Notes under the pieces: generated by a model | Databases searched by the model: none | The model's input: only the letters and a program-made list of their open reading frames with translations | Told to the model about the DNA's origin: nothing | DNA from: Clostridia bacterium | Lineage (GTDB): Bacteria > Bacillota > Clostridia > Saccharofermentanales > Saccharofermentanaceae | Length of the DNA stretch: 64,000 nucleotides | Direction of reading: 5' to 3' | Assembly (NCBI GenBank): GCA_024403775.1 | Contig: JAKSRE010000004.1 | Coordinates: 57,883-121,882, forward strand | Part shown: positions 60,421 through 64,000 of the stretch, piece by piece | Layout of the letters: the number at the start of each line of letters is the position of its first letter | Position numbering within the stretch: position 1 is the first letter of the stretch | Position numbers and translations under genes: made by a program

Positions 60421-60741
60421 TCATCGCTTTTTCTTTTTTACTGGTTCAGGAAGTTCAGGATACATTGACTCAATAAGTAATTTAAGAAAATCTCTGTTAT
60501 CCACCTCAGTTACAAGAAGCATCGGTTTAGCGCCTTCATATGGCAATTCTTCATCGGCATCAGGCATTATTTTTTTACTTGAAGAGGTAATCTTTACCAT
60601 AAAACGGTTATCGTAAATTCCTCCGAATATTCTTCCATTAATGTATAAAATATACTCGCTCATCATATATCGATAGGTTATTCCATCGATATATGATAAC
60701 TGTTCCAATATAAATTCAAGATAATCTTTACTAGATGCCAT
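60421..60741 (-). CDS. TfoX N-terminal domain protein
   Basis: The 106-residue protein is the TfoX_N domain alone (FILEQLSYIDGITYRYMMSEYILYINGRIFGGIYDNRFMVK in pieces). In gamma-proteobacteria TfoX regulates competence, but stand-alone TfoX_N proteins in Firmicutes have no established role. It ends in a short Lys-rich tail (VKKKKR). It follows the GNAT gene after 13 bases and precedes the racemase homologue by 47 bases, so it is in the middle of a small mixed operon. Confidence 0.88.
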   Translation of the reverse strand: MASSKDYLEFILEQLSYIDGITYRYMMSEYILYINGRIFGGIYDNRFMVKITSSSKKIMPDADEELPYEGAKPMLLVTEVDNRDFLKLLIESMYPELPEPVKKKKR

Positions 60742-60754
60742 TTAATACTTAACC

Positions 60755-61285
60755 TTACCCGTTAGTTTTTATATCTTTCCATTCTGATTTGGTAATACAG
60801 TAAACATGAGTTATCTCATTTACCTCATCAGGAAATTCATCTACCTTTTTACATCCCCATGACATAGCTGATTTTGCTGACGGCATATTTGTATATTTCA
60901 TATAGGAATAAATCTCATTAAACGGCGTATTGTTAAATGTCCAGTCGCGAACTGCAGAAGCTGCTTCACAGGCATATCCTTTACGCTGCATATCACGTCT
61001 TATGTGATAACCAATCTCAGGCTTAATCACACCACCTATATTTTGCATGGTAAGACCACAGTCACCAATCATCTCACCTGTCTCTTTAAGACATACTGCC
61101 CACAGGCCAAAACCAAAGATTCTGTATCGCTCAATATTACGATTAATCCATCCACGAATTCTTGCTTCATCAAAAGAATACGGATAATGCTTCATAATCT
61201 CTGAATCAGAAAGAACCGCACTAAGCCCATCAAAATCATCAGTATTCATTTCTCTAAGAATAAGTCTTTTAGTCTCAATTGTCAT
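60755..61285 (-). CDS. GNAT acetyltransferase (RimJ/RimL type)
   Basis: The 176-residue protein starts at MTIETKRLILREMNTDDF, the standard opening of RimJ/RimL-type GNAT enzymes, with AAAGGGTGG before the ATG. IGYHIRRDMQRKGYACEAA is the acetyl-CoA-binding motif A, with R-x-x-G-Y/F. These enzymes acetylate amino groups of proteins or small molecules. The substrate is unknown. It is the upstream gene of the GNAT-TfoX_N pair. Confidence 0.9.
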   Translation of the reverse strand: MTIETKRLILREMNTDDFDGLSAVLSDSEIMKHYPYSFDEARIRGWINRNIERYRIFGFGLWAVCLKETGEMIGDCGLTMQNIGGVIKPEIGYHIRRDMQRKGYACEAASAVRDWTFNNTPFNEIYSYMKYTNMPSAKSAMSWGCKKVDEFPDEVNEITHVYCITKSEWKDIKTNG

Positions 61286-61331
61286 AATTGCCACCCTTTA
61301 TTTTTAAAAAACCACCTCATAAGAAGAGAAA

Positions 61332-62957
61332 TTAAGAAACAACCTCCGTAGGCTCTGTAACTGCAGTTGCAGCAGCAATCTCTTCTTCTGTATAAGTAAT
61401 GCCAACACCTGTATTTGGATGAACAAGTGACCAGCCAAAATCAACAGCAAAAACAGTAAGAAGTACAGGAATAATTACTTTACGCTTCTCCTTGTTAAGG
61501 TGTGCATAAAGATTATCAAGAAGCGGAGCAAAAATGTAAGTAAATCCTACGCCAGCAAGACCAAATACAAAAAGGCCCTCAAGGCAGACACGTCCATTAA
61601 TATTAAGGAAATAACCAGCATAATCCCACCACTTGGTATCAAACATCATCTCCATCGCCCAGGACGTTCCATACTCAAGAATTCCGCAGGCAACAAAAGC
61701 TCCAAGGAATAAAATAAATGGCTTATGGCGCAAAGGTTTAAGGAGCATGATAATGATAACTCCGCCAAAACCGTAAATAGGAAGCCAAGGACCATTAAGC
61801 ATACCGCGGTTTACAATTATACCTTCGTTAAGAAGCTTATAGAAAACTTCCCAGCACCAGCCAACAAAAGCGAAGGTAAAAAAGAAAAGAATCATAGTTG
61901 AAACTGAATAATTACGGTCATAGTCAATATTAATCCAGCTTCTCTTGGAAAGAGGCTTTAGTGTGTAATGCTCTTCGTTATATACTCCATCTGCAACAGC
62001 AGAAGTATAGAGATAGTCATCTCTGTTTATAGCCTCATCCGCAATTGATTTTGTGCCACGCAAAGTAATATAAATCTCGGCATAAGCACACTGCTTCAGA
62101 GGATTAAAGAGAAATACTGACAAAAGGTTATAAGTAAAAGAAGATACAATAAAACCTACAAAATATACAAGGTCCATAGCAAAAATTCGCTTCTTCTCGC
62201 CTCTTGTAAGTTCCTTGGAAATTCTAAAAGCTTCCTTCCACTCAATTGTAGGATCTTCTGCAAGAATATAAGGAATCATGGAATATTCATAGCTCTTAAT
62301 AAGACCACCAAAGAGAGTAAAGTTCCATAAAAGCTGCTTTATGTACTTGATAAACATTACCTTGGCAACATTTTTAGTCATTCCATGCTTATAAATAAAC
62401 AAAAGCTTATCCATCTTGGTATCGGAATATCTTCGATGTTCAAGAAAATATCGGCACTTACCAACAAGAATTACATTACGTACATAGATATTTACGAGAA
62501 GCAATAAAACCGCTAATCCAAAAATGACAACAGAATGCTTTACATTCCCCTGAAATACAAGTGTATTAATACCGTTAAGTACACCAAAACCAACAGAACC
62601 AGAAGAAGTAATCTGATTTACAAAAACTGATACAACGCCACGGGTATATTTCTGAGCTGTTGTTGAAGCAAGTCTTGTATCAACACTCACCAACTGAAGT
62701 CCGTTAATAAGATTCTCGAGTACATCGGCATTAGATTTACCAGTCGCTCTGTCATACACCGCCTGTGTACCAACATTAACTACATCCGCAGTAGATCCAA
62801 TCGTTGCATTCTTTGTAGTAAGAGAATAACCACCTACGATAACACCTGCCAGAAACACAACAAGAACATTAAGAAAGAATTTTGACCTGAAAGCACTCCA
62901 GGATTCCTTAGCAATTTTACCAAGTTTAAGAGTAATGACTGATTGTCTTTTTCTCAT
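61332..62957 (-). CDS. Multi-pass membrane protein: DUF975-like region fused to PF06541
   Basis: The 541-residue protein starts at the ATG preceded by GGGGTGG. Residues about 1-310 resemble DUF975 (SYEYSMIPYILAEDPTIEWKEAFRISKELTRGEKKRIFAMDL in pieces), with about six helices. Residues about 345-500 match the 'putative ABC transporter permease' family PF06541 (FVGWCWEVFYKLL, NRGMLNGPWLPIYGFGGV, EYGTSWAMEMMFDTKWWDY). Both parts occur as separate proteins in Firmicutes, and the name 'permease' rests on little. It is likely monocistronic, divergent from the MBL gene. Confidence 0.82.
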   Translation of the reverse strand: MRKRQSVITLKLGKIAKESWSAFRSKFFLNVLVVFLAGVIVGGYSLTTKNATIGSTADVVNVGTQAVYDRATGKSNADVLENLINGLQLVSVDTRLASTTAQKYTRGVVSVFVNQITSSGSVGFGVLNGINTLVFQGNVKHSVVIFGLAVLLLLVNIYVRNVILVGKCRYFLEHRRYSDTKMDKLLFIYKHGMTKNVAKVMFIKYIKQLLWNFTLFGGLIKSYEYSMIPYILAEDPTIEWKEAFRISKELTRGEKKRIFAMDLVYFVGFIVSSFTYNLLSVFLFNPLKQCAYAEIYITLRGTKSIADEAINRDDYLYTSAVADGVYNEEHYTLKPLSKRSWINIDYDRNYSVSTMILFFFTFAFVGWCWEVFYKLLNEGIIVNRGMLNGPWLPIYGFGGVIIIMLLKPLRHKPFILFLGAFVACGILEYGTSWAMEMMFDTKWWDYAGYFLNINGRVCLEGLFVFGLAGVGFTYIFAPLLDNLYAHLNKEKRKVIIPVLLTVFAVDFGWSLVHPNTGVGITYTEEEIAAATAVTEPTEVVS

Positions 62958-63111
62958 ACTTTTCCACCCCAACTGTATATATATAAATTCAATTTATCCA
63001 TAAAGACACAAGTTATATTATATCATTTTGTCTTTTCTATCTCTTCGAAAATGAAACAAAAAACTGCTATAATACCCCATGAAAATTAGATAGTTACCAG
63101 GAGAACAAATA

Positions 63112-63912
63112 ATGAGACTTACAATGCTTGGAACAGGAAGTGCATCAGTTACTGATTGCTATAATACCTGTTTTGTTATTGAAGATAATGGAAAATACTT
63201 TATGGTTGACGGTGGCGGCGGAAACCTAGTAGTGTCACAACTAAAAAAATCCAATATAAGTGTTAACGATATCCACCATATTTTTGTAACTCACAAGCAT
63301 CTGGATCATATAGTAGGTGTCATCTGGATGATAAGATTTATCCTTCAAAACATGAATACTAGCTCCTATGAAGGTGACGCATATATTTATGGACATGATG
63401 AAGTTATTTCTGTCATTAATTCTCTGTCTCTTACGTTAATAAGACCCAAAGAGTCTGACCTTATCGGAAAGCGTCTCCATCTGGTAACGGTTGAAGATAA
63501 TTCCGTTTTTAACATCATTAATCACGAGGTAACGTTTTTCGATATTAACTCAACCAAAACCAAGCAGTTTGGCTTCAAAATAAATATAGATGACGATAAA
63601 TATTTATGCTGTCTTGGTGATGAACCATTTAAGGAGCCAGCAAGAAAGCACGTAATGAATTCCGAATGGCTTCTTCACGAGGCATTCTGTCTAGATTCTC
63701 AGGCAGACATCTTTAATCCGTATGAGAAGCATCACTCCACAGTAAAAAACGCCTGTGAGACTGCGGCTTATCTTGGTATAAAGAATCTGGTTTTATATCA
63801 TACCGAAGATAAAAACTATAGTAATCGTAAAAAGCTTTATTCTGAAGAAGGTAAAAAATACTTTGATGGCAATCTATATATTCCTGATGACCTTGAAGTG
63901 ATTGAATTATAA
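63112..63912 (+). CDS. MBL-fold (RNase Z-like) metallohydrolase
   Basis: The 266-residue protein starts MRLTMLGTGSASVTDCYNTCF. The zinc site is THKHLDH, and later metal ligands lie in CLGDEPF, which may replace the usual Asp site, and in LVLYHTED. The layout (MLGTGSA, YFMVDGGGG, IFVTHKHLDHIVG) fits the ribonuclease Z/phosphodiesterase branch rather than beta-lactamases. The likely substrate is an RNA or cyclic phosphodiester, but it lacks the long RNase Z exosite, so tRNA 3' processing is doubtful. AGGAGAA precedes the ATG. Confidence 0.87.
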   Translation: MRLTMLGTGSASVTDCYNTCFVIEDNGKYFMVDGGGGNLVVSQLKKSNISVNDIHHIFVTHKHLDHIVGVIWMIRFILQNMNTSSYEGDAYIYGHDEVISVINSLSLTLIRPKESDLIGKRLHLVTVEDNSVFNIINHEVTFFDINSTKTKQFGFKINIDDDKYLCCLGDEPFKEPARKHVMNSEWLLHEAFCLDSQADIFNPYEKHHSTVKNACETAAYLGIKNLVLYHTEDKNYSNRKKLYSEEGKKYFDGNLYIPDDLEVIEL

Positions 63913-64000
63913 AAATTATATTATTAAACAAACTGCCTCAAACCATAAACTGGTCCCTATAAATCGGACAGTATAAAAGACAGTGTACAAAATGGTTCTG
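63913..64000. other. Right window edge: repeat-rich sequence, possible element end
   Basis: After the MBL gene stop there are overlapping short repeats (ACTGGTCC, GGACAGT, GACAGTGTAC) around 63951-63994 with an imperfect palindrome. Such patterns occur at insertion-sequence termini, but no transposase is visible inside the window. I cannot identify a gene here. Confidence 0.25.

Overview
The window is low-GC DNA from an anaerobic Firmicute, most likely a xylan-using, Butyrivibrio-like member of the Lachnospiraceae. This is inferred from gene content: indolepyruvate:ferredoxin oxidoreductase, B12-dependent methionine synthase without its reactivation domain, DapL plus Ddh, split transketolase, secreted DUF4214 proteins and a pentoside/ABC-transport locus. 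About 50 protein genes and one tRNA are visible. No rRNA, CRISPR array, prophage or complete insertion sequence was seen. Most genes lie on the minus strand.

Layout. 1-5.2 kb: the 5' part of an acyl-CoA synthetase gene, a secreted DUF4214/polysaccharide deacetylase, and iorBA. 5.2-13.8 kb: a large lipoprotein, tRNA-Arg(CCT), then (read on the minus strand) a zinc-ribbon membrane protein, rpoD and a reduced Rnf-like set: RnfC, RnfD, an RnfG/FMN_bind-like protein and an unknown polytopic protein. 14-21 kb: a Na+-dependent transporter, a YqeY-like protein, a GH2-fold protein that has lost the beta-galactosidase active site, a cytidylate-kinase-like protein and Ddh. 21-36 kb: a pentose/xyloside locus with a YgjP-type peptidase at its edge. 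It holds a GH3 beta-xylosidase, an AraC regulator, an ABC importer without its ATPase, a DUF624 protein, two transketolase halves, a FucI/AraA-type isomerase, a DUF4867 protein and xylulokinase. 36-43 kb: a DUF4236/SNF2-helicase pair, an SPFH protein with three zinc ribbons, a P-loop NTPase and phosphoglycerate mutase. 43-50 kb: a CAP/DUF4214 secreted protein, RluF, a PhoR/PhoB-type two-component system, a ComEA-like protein and an orphan response regulator. 50-58 kb: trmB, metH-like, glmS, a DRE-TIM aldolase-like protein and dapL. 58-64 kb: a MATE transporter, an Asp/Glu racemase homologue, TfoX_N, GNAT, a DUF975/PF06541 membrane protein and an MBL-fold hydrolase.

How it fits together. The 21-36 kb genes form a route for oligo- or monosaccharide pentosides: import by the ABC system, cleavage by the GH3 enzyme, isomerisation and phosphorylation to a ketopentose phosphate, and transketolase entry into the pentose phosphate pathway. 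A recurring TTGCYA motif upstream of three of these units may be the AraC-family regulator's site. The most unusual pieces are the rpoD-linked Rnf-like cluster, which lacks RnfA, RnfB and RnfE and has no canonical flavinylation motifs, and the catalytically degenerate GH2 protein. All assignments come from reading the sequence and from family knowledge; no search was run.
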